In this document: in pieces, positions 1 to 8,016 of the stretch
How positions within the stretch are numbered: the stretch's first letter is position 1
How the letters are laid out: each line of letters begins with the position of its first letter
Source: Planctomycetota bacterium
Lineage (GTDB): Bacteria > Planctomycetota > JAPUJT01
Assembly (NCBI GenBank): GCA_027296055.1
Contig: JAPUJT010000064.1
Span: 160,525 to 224,524, forward strand
Length of the DNA stretch: 64,000 bases
Direction of reading: 5' to 3'
The notes under the pieces: generated by a model
Databases searched by the model: none
The model's input: the letters and a program-made list of their open reading frames with translations, nothing else
What the model was told of the DNA's origin: nothing
Translations under genes and position numbers: made by a program

Positions 1-429
1 GTGAATTATTTCGACGCGGAGGCCTACCTGAAGTGGGCGGGACGCCGGCTGCCCGCGGAGGCGGAATGGGAAAAGGCGGCGACCTGGGATGCAGAGACGA
101 AGACGAAACGACGCTTCCCCTGGGGGGACGAACCCGACGCGCGAGGGGCCAGGTTGGAGGCGGTGTCCACGGCGCCGGTAGGCAGCCATCCGAGGGGCAA
201 CAGCCCGGAGGGTGTCAGTGACCTGTTCGGCAACGTCTGGGAGTGGACCTCATCCTGGTTCCAGCCGTACCCGGAGAACATGGACCAGAACCCGGACTAT
301 GGAGAGAAGCTGAGAGTGACGCGAGGGGCGTCCTATCACACCCGCGAGATCGAGTTTACCTGCACGACCCGGAACCCCCAGCCTCCCGATGTAAGATCTC
401 CCCTTATCGGGTTCCGCTCCGCCGACTGA
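1..429 (+). CDS. FGE-sulfatase (formylglycine-generating enzyme) domain protein, 3' part
   Basis: C-terminal 142 residues of an SUMF1/FGE-fold domain. The family hallmarks are in order: an AYLKWAGRRLPAEAEWE segment, the FPWGDE motif, the NVWEWTSSW motif, RGASYH, and a terminal GFRSA motif. In true FGE the fold converts a sulfatase Cys to formylglycine; most bacterial paralogues, often attached to Ser/Thr kinases, have other or unknown roles. The window edge cuts the 5' end, since the family is normally about 250 residues, so the GTG at base 1 is probably internal. It converges on the kinase gene, with the two stops only 1 nt apart. Linkage to a kinase/PP2C/FHA cassette fits a signalling role, but that is inference. 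Confidence 0.85.
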   Translation: MNYFDAEAYLKWAGRRLPAEAEWEKAATWDAETKTKRRFPWGDEPDARGARLEAVSTAPVGSHPRGNSPEGVSDLFGNVWEWTSSWFQPYPENMDQNPDYGEKLRVTRGASYHTREIEFTCTTRNPQPPDVRSPLIGFRSAD

Positions 430-430
430 A

Positions 431-1843
431 TCACGGTGTTGGAGGAACGGCTTCGACCGTCAGCGTCGTCTTGCCGAGCCGGATGTGATCCCCGTTATAG
501 ATGGGCGTGGGATGATTCGGCTCGAGGCGGGAGTTGTTGATGTGCGTCCCGTTCCTGCTGCCCAGGTCGATGAGCTGCATCTGACCGTTCCTGTGATGGA
601 TCTCCGCGTGTCGCGAGGAGATCTCGTCATCGTCCAGGACAATCTCGCAGGGCGGCTGTCTCCCAAGAGCCACTCGCCCCTCCGGAATCGGCCAGACGGC
701 CGGGGTTCCTTCCGGAACCGTGCCCACGAGGGAGGCACGAAGCCCCGAGGTGGGAAATCCCAGCTCGCAGAACTGGCATCGCTTCCACTCCTGCTGCATC
801 TCTCTGCCGCACTTGGGACAGCGGCCGGGCTTGCGGCTCGAAGCCAGCCAGGAGATGAAGAGGGCGATCATGGCGACGTAGAAGAGGATTCCGGTCATGC
901 CTAGAAGGGGCGTCTTGGGCACCAGGAGATAGAGCAGGAACAGGCTCGAGATCAGAAACGAGATCCAGACGATCCGAAGAGGAACGCCCGGCCTCTCGGG
1001 AGGCTTCTCCTCCGCGGCTGCGGGACGACTCCTCTCTGTCCGGAAGGCGTCGAGGGCGTCCCGGAAATCTTCGGCCGATTGAAACCGCTCCGGTGTCACC
1101 TTGGCGATGGCTTTGAGGACGATACCCTCCAGGATCGGATCGATCCGCTGGTGCTTCGATGGCGGTGTCGGGGAATCGTCACGCAGATTTCGAATGAGGT
1201 CCGCCAGGGACTCCCCCTCGTACGGCATCTGGCCCGTGAGGGCATGGTAAAGGGTCACGCCGAGTGAATAGACATCTGTTGCGGAATCGAGATCATCCCC
1301 GCATAGCTGCTCTGGCGACATGTAGTGCGGGGAACCGATCGCCGTCCCCTCGAGGGTCAGCGACTCGGCTCCCAGGATCTTCGCGGTGCCGAAGTCCATC
1401 ACCTTGGTGATGTCCCCTTCCTGGATCATGATGTTTGCCGGTTTCAGGTCGCGGTGCAGGATCCCGAGCCGATGGGCGTGCGAGACGGCGTCGAGGATCT
1501 GCCGCAAGATGGGGAGGGCCTCATCGGGAGAGAGGTGACCGCTCCTGCGAACGCGTTCGAGGAGGGTTTCCCCTTCGAGGAACTCCATGATGATGTAGAA
1601 CTTGCCCTGATCTTCGACGAGAGAAAGGATCTGTGCGATATGAGGGTGAGTGAGCTGCGCCTGCGCCTGGGCCTCCCGAAGGAACCTGTCCTGGACGGTC
1701 TTGTCTCGGACCAGCTCCGGGTGGAGCATCTTCACGGCGACCGTGGCCCCGGTTTCGGAATGGACGCCGCGCCAGATCGAGCCCATCCCCCCTCGCCCGA
1801 TCATCTCCTCCAGACGAAATCCGCCTATCACCTTTCCTTTCAT
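431..1843 (-). CDS. Hanks-type Ser/Thr protein kinase with two TM helices, zinc ribbon and FHA domain
   Basis: 470 residues. The N-terminal kinase domain (about 1-270) has a glycine loop GRGGMG, Lys38, the HRDLKPAN catalytic loop at 130-137, DFG at 150-152 and a GSPHYMSPE activation segment. Two hydrophobic helices follow (about 290-308 and 315-335). Next come a CxxC...CxxC zinc ribbon (Cys342, 345, 356, 359) and a C-terminal FHA domain with GR, SSRH and RNGT motifs (about 386-465). It should phosphorylate Ser/Thr, with the FHA domain binding phospho-Thr, possibly its own. It is the last gene of the FHA-PP2C-kinase operon, 61 nt after the phosphatase. No clear Shine-Dalgarno precedes the ATG, but the start matches the family N terminus. 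Confidence 0.93.
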   Translation of the reverse strand: MKGKVIGGFRLEEMIGRGGMGSIWRGVHSETGATVAVKMLHPELVRDKTVQDRFLREAQAQAQLTHPHIAQILSLVEDQGKFYIIMEFLEGETLLERVRRSGHLSPDEALPILRQILDAVSHAHRLGILHRDLKPANIMIQEGDITKVMDFGTAKILGAESLTLEGTAIGSPHYMSPEQLCGDDLDSATDVYSLGVTLYHALTGQMPYEGESLADLIRNLRDDSPTPPSKHQRIDPILEGIVLKAIAKVTPERFQSAEDFRDALDAFRTERSRPAAAEEKPPERPGVPLRIVWISFLISSLFLLYLLVPKTPLLGMTGILFYVAMIALFISWLASSRKPGRCPKCGREMQQEWKRCQFCELGFPTSGLRASLVGTVPEGTPAVWPIPEGRVALGRQPPCEIVLDDDEISSRHAEIHHRNGQMQLIDLGSRNGTHINNSRLEPNHPTPIYNGDHIRLGKTTLTVEAVPPTP

Positions 1844-1904
1844 CGCGGAAACTCTGACTTATCTGACTTGATAGATGGGCCGGCCTTTGGCGTTTCCCGC
1901 GAGG

Positions 1905-2684
1905 CTATTCCTTCGATGGCTCCGGTACGGCATTGATCTGGGCTATCGCGACCGAGATGTTGTCCGGGCCACCCTTCATGTTCGCGCGCGCCACCAGCTT
2001 TTCGCAGGCCTCCTGCGGAGGATACTTGGTGGCCATGCTCAAAATCTCCGGGTCAGGGACGACACCGGTCAGCCCATCGGAGCATAGAAGCAGGATGTCG
2101 CCGGGCAGGATGGCAAGGGCACGCCGTGAGAGGTCCACCTTCACGCGGGCGAGGTATCCCAGCGATCTTCGAATCACCCGGCTCTTCGGATGTCGCTCGT
2201 ATTCCTCCTTGGTGATCTTCCCCGCCTCCAGGAGGGCCCAGGCGGCGGAGTGATCCTTGGTCAATTGTCGGATTGTTCCGTCTCTCATGAAGTAGGCCCG
2301 GCTGTCCCCGACGTGGGCCAGGAACGCCTCCTTGCCGCGTACGACGAGGGCGGTGCAGGTGGTCCCCATGCCGAGAAGGCTCTTCTCGCGGAGCCCCATC
2401 TCATGGATGGTGCGGTTGGCATCCACGAAGGCCGCACGCAGTGACTCCGGAGGGTCCGTCCCATCGCTCTCGGCGTAGCACTCCTGGATCCGGGAAACGG
2501 CGGTCTGCGCGGCCTTGTCCCCTCCCGGATGTCCGCCCACCCCGTCCGCGATAACGATGAGTCGACCGATCGTCTCCAGCAGATCCTGCTCATCCGGCTC
2601 GTAAAAGACGACGGCATCCTGGTTCGCCTCACGAACCCTGCCGGTGTGGGTGCTATGTCCCACCGTTACGCTATCGTGGGCCAT
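1905..2684 (-). CDS. PP2C-family (Stp1/PrpC-type) Ser/Thr phosphatase
   Basis: 259 residues, the usual size for a stand-alone bacterial PP2C phosphatase. Metal-binding motifs are present: an IADGVGGH-type segment, HVGDSRAY, CSDGLTG and GGPDNIS. The N-terminal GHSTHTGRVREANQDA matches the family opening. A GGAG ribosome-binding site lies 8 nt before the ATG. It lies between the FHA-protein and kinase genes in one operon and is the expected antagonist that dephosphorylates the kinase and its targets. Kinase/PP2C pairs of this type are widespread; FHA-PP2C-kinase trios also occur with type VI secretion loci, but no secretion genes are present here. Confidence 0.95.
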   Translation of the reverse strand: MAHDSVTVGHSTHTGRVREANQDAVVFYEPDEQDLLETIGRLIVIADGVGGHPGGDKAAQTAVSRIQECYAESDGTDPPESLRAAFVDANRTIHEMGLREKSLLGMGTTCTALVVRGKEAFLAHVGDSRAYFMRDGTIRQLTKDHSAAWALLEAGKITKEEYERHPKSRVIRRSLGYLARVKVDLSRRALAILPGDILLLCSDGLTGVVPDPEILSMATKYPPQEACEKLVARANMKGGPDNISVAIAQINAVPEPSKE

Positions 2685-2750
2685 CCAGGGATCTCCAGGG
2701 AGGGGGATGTCTCCAGAACACTTTCGCTCGCCGACTCGATGCCGCCGCGT

Positions 2751-3239
2751 TCACTCTTTGAGTCGGGCGACCGCCTCACAGGGCAGGCTCTTGAAGATCA
2801 TCTCGATGCTTCCGAAGCGAACCAGGTCGTTGTCGATGATCTCCTCACGATCGATTCGAGAGGCGCTGCCATTGATGAAGGTACCGTTCGTCGAATCGAG
2901 ATCCGAGATCACGAATCGTCCCTGGACGCCGGCCGGGTCGCACGCCAGCTTGGCATGAGAGTCCGAGATTCCGTCGTCGAGGACGCGAACCTGACTGGAT
3001 GAGTCCTTGCCCACGATGTTCTTTCCCTCGGAGAGTGGAAAGAGCGTTCCCCGGTGCCGGCCGGAGAGCGCCACCAGCCAGCCGAGAAAGGGCGGCGCAG
3101 GCGTCTGATCGGTGAGGCCCACATGGACGCGAGTCCGGGATAGGACTTCCTCGCCTCTCGGGCAATAGGGACACACGTCCCAGGACTTCTCCATCACGTG
3201 ACCCGCCGTACAGAGCTTCTTTCGGACCTTCCCCGCCAT
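2751..3239 (-). CDS. FHA-domain protein with N-terminal zinc-ribbon-like motif
   Basis: 162 residues. The N terminus carries Cys10, His14 and a CPYC pair, suggesting a small metal knuckle. The rest is a forkhead-associated domain with the phosphopeptide-binding signatures GK, SDSHAKL and STNGTFING. It is the first gene of the minus-strand FHA-PP2C-kinase operon and has a strong AGGAGG ribosome-binding site. Its likely role is as adaptor or substrate of the kinase; the binding partner is unknown. A possible promoter (TTTACC and TAATAT boxes) and a TTGGT-AAA-ACCAA palindrome at 3288-3300 lie upstream. Confidence 0.9.
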   Translation of the reverse strand: MAGKVRKKLCTAGHVMEKSWDVCPYCPRGEEVLSRTRVHVGLTDQTPAPPFLGWLVALSGRHRGTLFPLSEGKNIVGKDSSSQVRVLDDGISDSHAKLACDPAGVQGRFVISDLDSTNGTFINGSASRIDREEIIDNDLVRFGSIEMIFKSLPCEAVARLKE

Positions 3240-3503
3240 CGCTGCCTCCTACGGCGGAGCCTGACATATTACCTACTTTCACTCCGGTTGGTAAAACCAA
3301 AGCCGATAAAATTCCATTCCCCTCTCTGCCTCGACGAACCGAAAGCAAATTTCCACCTCCTCCGAGGAAATGAGCCCTGCCGGGACCCCCATCGGGCAAT
3401 TTCGCCAGCGGTGTCGAGCATCTCTCCCCGTGAGGACCCATCTCTCCGGGACCTTCTTGCCAACTCCCATCGGATAAACTATGAGGCCAAGGGAGAGGTA
3501 AGG

Positions 3504-4322
3504 ATGCCCCAGCAAATTGGCCGGTGTGGACTCTGTCACGAATACCCGCGGGAACTGCGCAAGAGCCATCTCATCGCGGCAGGGATACACAGACTCCTGC
3601 TTAACCCGGAACGGACGGACCCGAACCCCGTTATCATGCATGATGGGAAAGCTGTGACATCGTCTAAGCAGATCTCGAAACACTTCTTGTGCGCCGACTG
3701 TGAGCAACGCATCTCGAGGAAGGGCGAGGATTATGCGATTCCCCTTTGTCCTCAACTTAGTGGCGACTACCCCCTGAGAAACCGGCTCATGCTAATGAAA
3801 CCAGTGGAGGAGTACCCTACTGGGGATCGTGTCTGCGACCTTTGGAGCCTGCTAGAGGACGACATTGAAAAGATCATCTACTTTGCCGCTAGCGTATTTT
3901 GGAGAGCGGCTGCTACAAAATGGCCATACCAGGGTAAGCGCACACAGTTCATTGTTCTCGGTGACCATCTGGAAGGATTTCGGCTATTCCTGCTTGGGCG
4001 CTCAGAATTACCTAGTGACTCGGCCATAAACGTTGTAGCAGACGCGTGCGAGCCGCCCGAGCCCTTCATTATCTACCCAGATTCTTTTGCTGGAGAGGGT
4101 TGCTCCATCTACCACTTCAGGATACCAGGCCTGTTGTTTGTTCTTTATACTGGTCCAAATATTCCGAAGACCTTCAGAGAAGGCGCACTTAACACCTCAG
4201 GACGCAAACTAATCCTTCTCAAAGATCTGCGGAAGACACCTCTCTTTGATGGGATTCTCGACGTGATGAGCAAGACAAAAAGAGTCGGCAAGTTCAAGAA
4301 AAAGAAGCCGCCTTCCGCATAA
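3504..4322 (+). CDS. Accessory zinc-finger protein of unknown function (CxxC...SHLI...CxxC)
   Basis: 272 residues. The start is the ATG after GGGAGAGGTAAGG; the frame stays open about 100 codons further upstream, but that stretch looks non-coding. The N-terminal 80 residues hold CGLC, then KSHLI, then CADCEQRIS, an arrangement seen in a widespread family of uncharacterised HNH-like zinc proteins that often sit in variable genome regions. The rest has no motif I recognise, and the C terminus is strongly basic (Lys-rich). Base composition is visibly closer to 50% GC than its neighbours. With the tRNA fragment about 400 nt downstream, this points to horizontal acquisition. A nuclease function is possible but unproven. 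Confidence 0.75.
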   Translation: MPQQIGRCGLCHEYPRELRKSHLIAAGIHRLLLNPERTDPNPVIMHDGKAVTSSKQISKHFLCADCEQRISRKGEDYAIPLCPQLSGDYPLRNRLMLMKPVEEYPTGDRVCDLWSLLEDDIEKIIYFAASVFWRAAATKWPYQGKRTQFIVLGDHLEGFRLFLLGRSELPSDSAINVVADACEPPEPFIIYPDSFAGEGCSIYHFRIPGLLFVLYTGPNIPKTFREGALNTSGRKLILLKDLRKTPLFDGILDVMSKTKRVGKFKKKKPPSA

Positions 4323-4734
4323 CGATGGAGCTGTCGATACTCGCAGTCTCCTCGCGGGATTGGCTGCAAACATCCTCATCGGTGGGGGTAGTGCTCACGA
4401 GCTCGGTCGATGACGCCCCACCAAACATCTATTTCCTTCTCGCTATGGTCCTTTCACAAACCTCCTTTTCTCCTTGTCCCAGACGGCCTCCGAACTTAGA
4501 AAGCCCGGGTACCGTAGCAGCGATCCCATCCCTCACTGCGGTCTCTACGAGAAGATGGTCGGGTGGCCCCATGGCCCTCCGGGGCGGGGACCACCCGGGG
4601 GACCTTCGCGAGCAATCGTGAGCTTCCGTCAGAGTGCCTCTTTGGCTTCCAGAGGATCGGCCCAAGCCACTTCGATTACAGGGCATATGCTTCGACCGTC
4701 TGGACTTGCGATCATCCCCTCCGGACCCCCCTAG
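4323..4734. other. Intergenic stretch without recognisable gene
   Basis: No open frame here has family features or a credible ribosome-binding site. One possible hairpin lies around 4560-4606, where GGGTGGCCCC faces GGGG...CCACCC across an internal loop. Some antisense frames into the neighbouring tRNA fragment give spurious peptides. Read with the zinc-finger gene and the tRNA remnant, it looks like decayed accessory DNA. Confidence 0.4.
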
Positions 4735-4781
4735 GCGGTTTCCTAAACCGCAGGCCGCAGGTTCGAGCCCTGCCGGGCACA
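4735..4781 (+). tRNA. 3' half of a tRNA-Arg(CCT), probable integration-site remnant
   Basis: The 3' part of a tRNA is intact. Anticodon stem GCGGT/ACCGC (4735-4739, 4747-4751) encloses loop TTCCTAA with anticodon CCT. A 5-nt variable region follows, then T-stem GCAGG/CCTGC around loop TTCGAGC (4757-4773), and a CGGGCAC 3' acceptor strand plus A. The expected 5' acceptor strand (GTGCCCG) and D-arm are absent from the roughly 30 nt upstream. This is the shape left when an integrase recombines within a tRNA gene and displaces the 3' half, so I read it as an att-type remnant, not a working tRNA. Confidence 0.7.
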
Positions 4782-4824
4782 ACATCTTTCTGCACTCTCC
4801 CAGCGACGTAAAGTGTACAAACTA

Positions 4825-4859
4825 GAACGAGTTAGGCCCTTCGCATGAGCCACTCGTTC
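4825..4859. repeat. Inverted repeat GAACGAGT...ACTCGTTC
   Basis: Perfect 8-bp inverted repeat separated by 19 nt, just downstream of the tRNA-Arg fragment. It could be a weak hairpin or a recombinase or regulator site; no T-run follows, so it is not an intrinsic terminator. Confidence 0.35.
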
Positions 4860-4994
4860 GCGCGTCTCGATGGGGGGACAACGAGTCCGAAGGAGCATCA
4901 GCAAGTACAGCAGAACTGCGATGGCGAGAGGACCTGCGGATGGGGTGGGAATCTCGACCCTTTTCGACCCCTTTTCGACCAAACGAAAAAGGCT

Positions 4995-5024
4995 TTGACG
5001 GCATCCGGGGAGAGGCTCTATAAT
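4995..5024 (+). promoter_or_regulatory. Strong sigma-70-type promoter
   Basis: TTGACG at 4995-5000, an 18-nt spacer and a perfect TATAAT at 5019-5024. Transcription would begin near 5031 and run into the GC-rich structured region and then the HEAT/VWA gene. Confidence 0.6.
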
Positions 5025-5030
5025 CGCCGC

Positions 5031-5184
5031 GGAACGGGGTGATCATATCCTTGGGACTTCGAGGGTGCGGCGGGCATCTGGGGCCAGGATTCTAGGGGTC
5101 CTGGCCGGGGAATGAGGTGTCTGATACCGGCCCCGGGGGCCGGCCGGGGCGCAGCGGTAGGGCAGGCGTTCCGGCCGTTTTTTT
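5031..5184 (+). ncRNA. Candidate structured leader RNA or small RNA
   Basis: Lies between the strong promoter and an intrinsic terminator. Visible elements are a perfect 8-bp hairpin (5082-5089 with 5099-5106, 9-nt loop), a 6-bp CCGGCC/GGCCGG hairpin (5127-5132 with 5138-5143), and the terminator stem (5141-5152 with 5166-5177). The second hairpin shares bases 5141-5143 with the terminator's left arm, so the two compete. That suggests either a stand-alone small RNA or an attenuator/riboswitch-like leader for the gene starting at 5200. It does not match SRP RNA or tmRNA signatures I know; a 6S-like RNA was considered without positive evidence. Confidence 0.35.
5141..5184 (+). terminator. Intrinsic terminator immediately upstream of the HEAT/VWA gene
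   Basis: 12-bp stem (CGGCCGGGGCGC against GCGTTCCGGCCG, two G-T wobbles) with a 13-nt loop, followed by seven T residues at 5178-5184. It ends only 15 nt before the ATG at 5200, an unusual position that would cut transcription just before the gene. Confidence 0.7.
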
Positions 5185-5199
5185 GTCTACTGTCAGCCG

Positions 5200-6435
5200 A
5201 TGAAATCCCTCGCGATTCTATCACTCGTCTTTCTCCCACTGATCTCGATCGGAGACCGTGAGCAGATCCGCGCCTTCCATGAGGCCTGGGTCGCGGCGGG
5301 GTTCGATGTCGAGCTGCAGTCAGAAGCGATCCTCTCCCTCAAGGGAGCGGACTCGGACGAAGTGGTCCGGATCCTCGTCAAGATCCTGGGTGCGAAAGAG
5401 ATCCCCTTTTCCGTCGAAGATGCCATCACCGAGGTGCTCGGGACGCTGAAGTCCGAGCCCGCGGTGCGAAGGCTTGCCAAGGAAGTGCGGTCGCACTCCC
5501 GGTGGCAAGCCCGCGTGATCATCGCCAAGGCGCTCCGACTCCTGCGCAATCCCCTGGCTCTCGAAGGGCTACACAAAGGGCTCAAGCATCCTCGTTGGGC
5601 GGTTCGCTCCGCTGTGGTCGGCGCGATCGGGGCCACCCGGAGCAAGGATTCCATCGAGGTCCTGATCAAGCAGCTCAAGAAGGAGGATGGCCGGGTAGCG
5701 GGAGAGATCCACAAGGCTCTCCGACGGATCACGGGGAAAAACATGGCCCACCTGGAAGAGTGGCAGACCTGGTGGAAATGGGCGAAGGAGAAGTTCGAGG
5801 TCCCACCCACCAAGACCTCGAAGCCTCGCCCGGTCGTCGATCCGGGCAACACGGTGACGAAGAGCATCTACGGCGAAGTGATCAGCAAGAAACTGATCTT
5901 CGTCATCGATATCTCGGAGAGCATGAAGGTCGTCCTGACCGATGGCCCCGACCGGGGCCTCTCCCGGATGCAGATCATGAAGCGAGAGCTCACCCGGGCG
6001 GTGCTCTGGGCGTTGCCCGAGAAGGCCGAGTTCAACGTCATAGCGTACGCCACGGATGTGCTTCCCTGGAAGAAAGAGCTTGTCGAATCGACACAGAAGA
6101 ATCGAGACGCCGCGTGCGCCTGGGTGGAGCGGCTGGAGCGTTCCGGGGAGACCAACGTGATGGCGGCGCTCGACGTGGCTCTAAGCGAGAAGGATATCGA
6201 TACGATTTACTTCCTCTCGGACGGGAGCCCCTCGATCGGCCGCATCACGAACGTCCAGGAGATCCTGAACGACGTGCGGAAGCAGAACGGCGCACGAAAC
6301 GTGGTCATCAACACGATTGCGCTCCTCGGGGGCGACGGCAAGCTGTACAAGCTCGTCGAGGCCAAGCCAATGGCCCGCAGCTTCCTCAAGGACCTCGCAT
6401 CTCAGAACGAGGGGACTTTCACCGCCTTCGAATAG
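5200..6435 (+). CDS. Secreted HEAT-repeat / von Willebrand factor A domain protein
   Basis: 411 residues with a short N-terminal signal peptide (about 1-18). Alpha-helical HEAT-like repeats occupy about 20-180, including paired helices such as WAVRSAVVGAIGATRSKDS. A Pro/Lys linker follows, then a VWA domain (about 230-411). The metal-ion-dependent adhesion site is complete: Asp237, Ser239 and Ser241 in DISES, Thr318, and Asp341 in LSDG. Such proteins usually mediate protein binding outside the cytoplasm; the ligand is unknown. No Shine-Dalgarno precedes the ATG and a terminator ends 15 nt upstream, hinting at conditional expression. The next gene starts 13 nt after the stop. Confidence 0.85.
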   Translation: MKSLAILSLVFLPLISIGDREQIRAFHEAWVAAGFDVELQSEAILSLKGADSDEVVRILVKILGAKEIPFSVEDAITEVLGTLKSEPAVRRLAKEVRSHSRWQARVIIAKALRLLRNPLALEGLHKGLKHPRWAVRSAVVGAIGATRSKDSIEVLIKQLKKEDGRVAGEIHKALRRITGKNMAHLEEWQTWWKWAKEKFEVPPTKTSKPRPVVDPGNTVTKSIYGEVISKKLIFVIDISESMKVVLTDGPDRGLSRMQIMKRELTRAVLWALPEKAEFNVIAYATDVLPWKKELVESTQKNRDAACAWVERLERSGETNVMAALDVALSEKDIDTIYFLSDGSPSIGRITNVQEILNDVRKQNGARNVVINTIALLGGDGKLYKLVEAKPMARSFLKDLASQNEGTFTAFE

Positions 6436-6448
6436 GGGGCCCCGGACG

Positions 6449-7324
6449 ATGCCGTCCCTTCTCATCGTCATTGCCCTCGCTCTGGGCTCCCCATCCGGCA
6501 TGGGGCCGCTGCCAGGCACTGCTCAGGAATCGGAACCTGAAGCTCCTCCCCAACTTCGACCTCTCCCCGATGAAGGGAAGATCGTCGAGCTGATCCGTCG
6601 ATCGACAGGGAAGCCCCCCAGGGTGGATCGGGGAGTCGACTACACGGTCTTCACCGATCAGACCTCGCTGGACCTGCCCGCCTTCCGCCGTCACCTCGAG
6701 CAGTCCCTGCTCCAGTTCGAGAAGGTGCTGCAGGCGAAGCTCCCGAAGGCGGGAGCCAGTCTGACGGTGATCCACTTCCGGGAGGAGAAGGAGTACCGAC
6801 GCTTCTGCGAATCGCTCGAACTGGAGACGTATGTGATCGACGGTTTCGGGTGCTATGCCCCTCGGCTTTCCTTCCGCCCCGTGATCGTGCACGGGCTGAT
6901 GTTCGGAACCCTCCGGCACGAGGCGGTTCACCAGTTCGTCGATCGAGCGCTGGGGCCCGGGATACGGCGGTTCCCCTGGGTCTCGGAAGGGCTCGGCGCT
7001 CTGTTCGAGGCGTATCCCCTGGAGGATTTCAGGAGCTATCGGAGGTACCCCGACGGGAGGAAGCGAATCCTGGCTCCGGATTTCTCTCTGAAGGCTTTCG
7101 TGTTGCAGAAGGAGATCCTGGAGGGGACGTACGAGATCGGCGCCACGATACACGGCATCCTCCTGCTGGGCCGCGACCGGGCGAAGTACAGGAAATGGCT
7201 CGCCGACATGGGAAAGAGAAAGTGCGCGCCCCCGGATCTGCCGCGGTACCTGGGCCGCACCTGGGCCGAATTGAGCGAGATGATCCGAGACTACTGCAGC
7301 AAGAACAAACCCGTTACCCGGTAG
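6449..7324 (+). CDS. Secreted HExxH metallopeptidase-like protein (DUF1570-type)
   Basis: 291 residues; the start was chosen at the ATG opening a signal peptide (MPSLLIVIALALG...). The core motif LRHEAVHQF gives His157-Glu158-x-x-His161, followed by SEGLGALFE with Glu180 as a plausible third zinc ligand. This is the arrangement of gluzincin-type peptidase-like proteins such as DUF1570, often found next to HEAT or VWA genes in Planctomycetes-like genomes. It lies 13 nt after the HEAT/VWA gene, so the two are probably co-expressed and exported together. Substrate unknown. Confidence 0.75.
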   Translation: MPSLLIVIALALGSPSGMGPLPGTAQESEPEAPPQLRPLPDEGKIVELIRRSTGKPPRVDRGVDYTVFTDQTSLDLPAFRRHLEQSLLQFEKVLQAKLPKAGASLTVIHFREEKEYRRFCESLELETYVIDGFGCYAPRLSFRPVIVHGLMFGTLRHEAVHQFVDRALGPGIRRFPWVSEGLGALFEAYPLEDFRSYRRYPDGRKRILAPDFSLKAFVLQKEILEGTYEIGATIHGILLLGRDRAKYRKWLADMGKRKCAPPDLPRYLGRTWAELSEMIRDYCSKNKPVTR

Positions 7325-7329
7325 ATCTA

Positions 7330-7938
7330 CTATACGTTGGGAAGGCGGGCCGGGTCCTCGACGAGGGTCACGTCGATTCGAGGCGTTCCGTCGCGCAGGA
7401 TCTTGGGATTGAGCCAGGACCAAGAGTGATAGGCGCCGACCACTCTCAGAAGCGTGCCCCCTTCCACCTTGAAGGGGAACTGGGGCTCGCCACTTCCGAA
7501 ACCGGGATCGTCCAGGCTCACGAAGGCGGTCGGCTCGGTGGCCCGGAAGTAGTCGCCCATCAAAGGAATGGCGGGGATCTTCTTCCGCTGGGCGATCTGT
7601 CCCCCCGGATCGAGCCGGATATCCACCACGTACTTGCCGGTGGCGAGGGGATAGACGGCCGGGCGCGTGGTGAATCTTTTTTCCCGGACATCCTCCTCCT
7701 TTGAGGGCTCGATCGTCACGACCATCCGGGTCTTGCCCTTCTCGAGCCCGATTCCGGTCACGCGGTAGGAATCGTGATAATCGCCTCGCAGGAGGTAGCG
7801 GAAGTCTGTGATCTGGATCACGTCGTTGACGGTGGGCAGAACGAGGTCGAGCTTGATGGTCGCTTCGTTGGAACGGGCCCGGGGGTCATTCGTGATCTGG
7901 ACCTTGATCTCCCAGCGCTTCTTCGGAACGGGCATCAT
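7330..7938 (-). CDS. Conserved protein of unknown function downstream of priA
   Basis: 202 residues from a double ATG (MMPVPKKRWE). An alternative TTG start at 8007, 9 nt after the priA stop and preceded by AGGGG, would add 23 residues. The protein is mostly predicted beta strand with no membrane segment, signal peptide or catalytic motif that I recognise. It is co-directional with priA and probably co-transcribed. It may be a beta-sandwich domain protein; the function is not inferable from sequence alone. Confidence 0.6.
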   Translation of the reverse strand: MMPVPKKRWEIKVQITNDPRARSNEATIKLDLVLPTVNDVIQITDFRYLLRGDYHDSYRVTGIGLEKGKTRMVVTIEPSKEEDVREKRFTTRPAVYPLATGKYVVDIRLDPGGQIAQRKKIPAIPLMGDYFRATEPTAFVSLDDPGFGSGEPQFPFKVEGGTLLRVVGAYHSWSWLNPKILRDGTPRIDVTLVEDPARLPNV

Positions 7939-8016
7939 CGGGTCTGTTCTCGCCCCTTTCCTTCGCGGGCCGACGAAAAGGATAGGGCTTGCGACCCCAA
8001 ACTGCAACAGCCCCTG

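Noticed and set aside
4429..4982. Minus-strand frames containing AGLEPAACGL and ARQGSNLRPAV peptides
   Set aside because: These are the well-known antisense translation of a tRNA T-arm/anticodon region, here the tRNA-Arg fragment, and are not genes.
5031..5184. 6S RNA or SRP RNA identity for the structured leader
   Set aside because: No SRP apical-loop motif, and the central bubble of 6S could not be shown by eye; kept only as an unnamed candidate.
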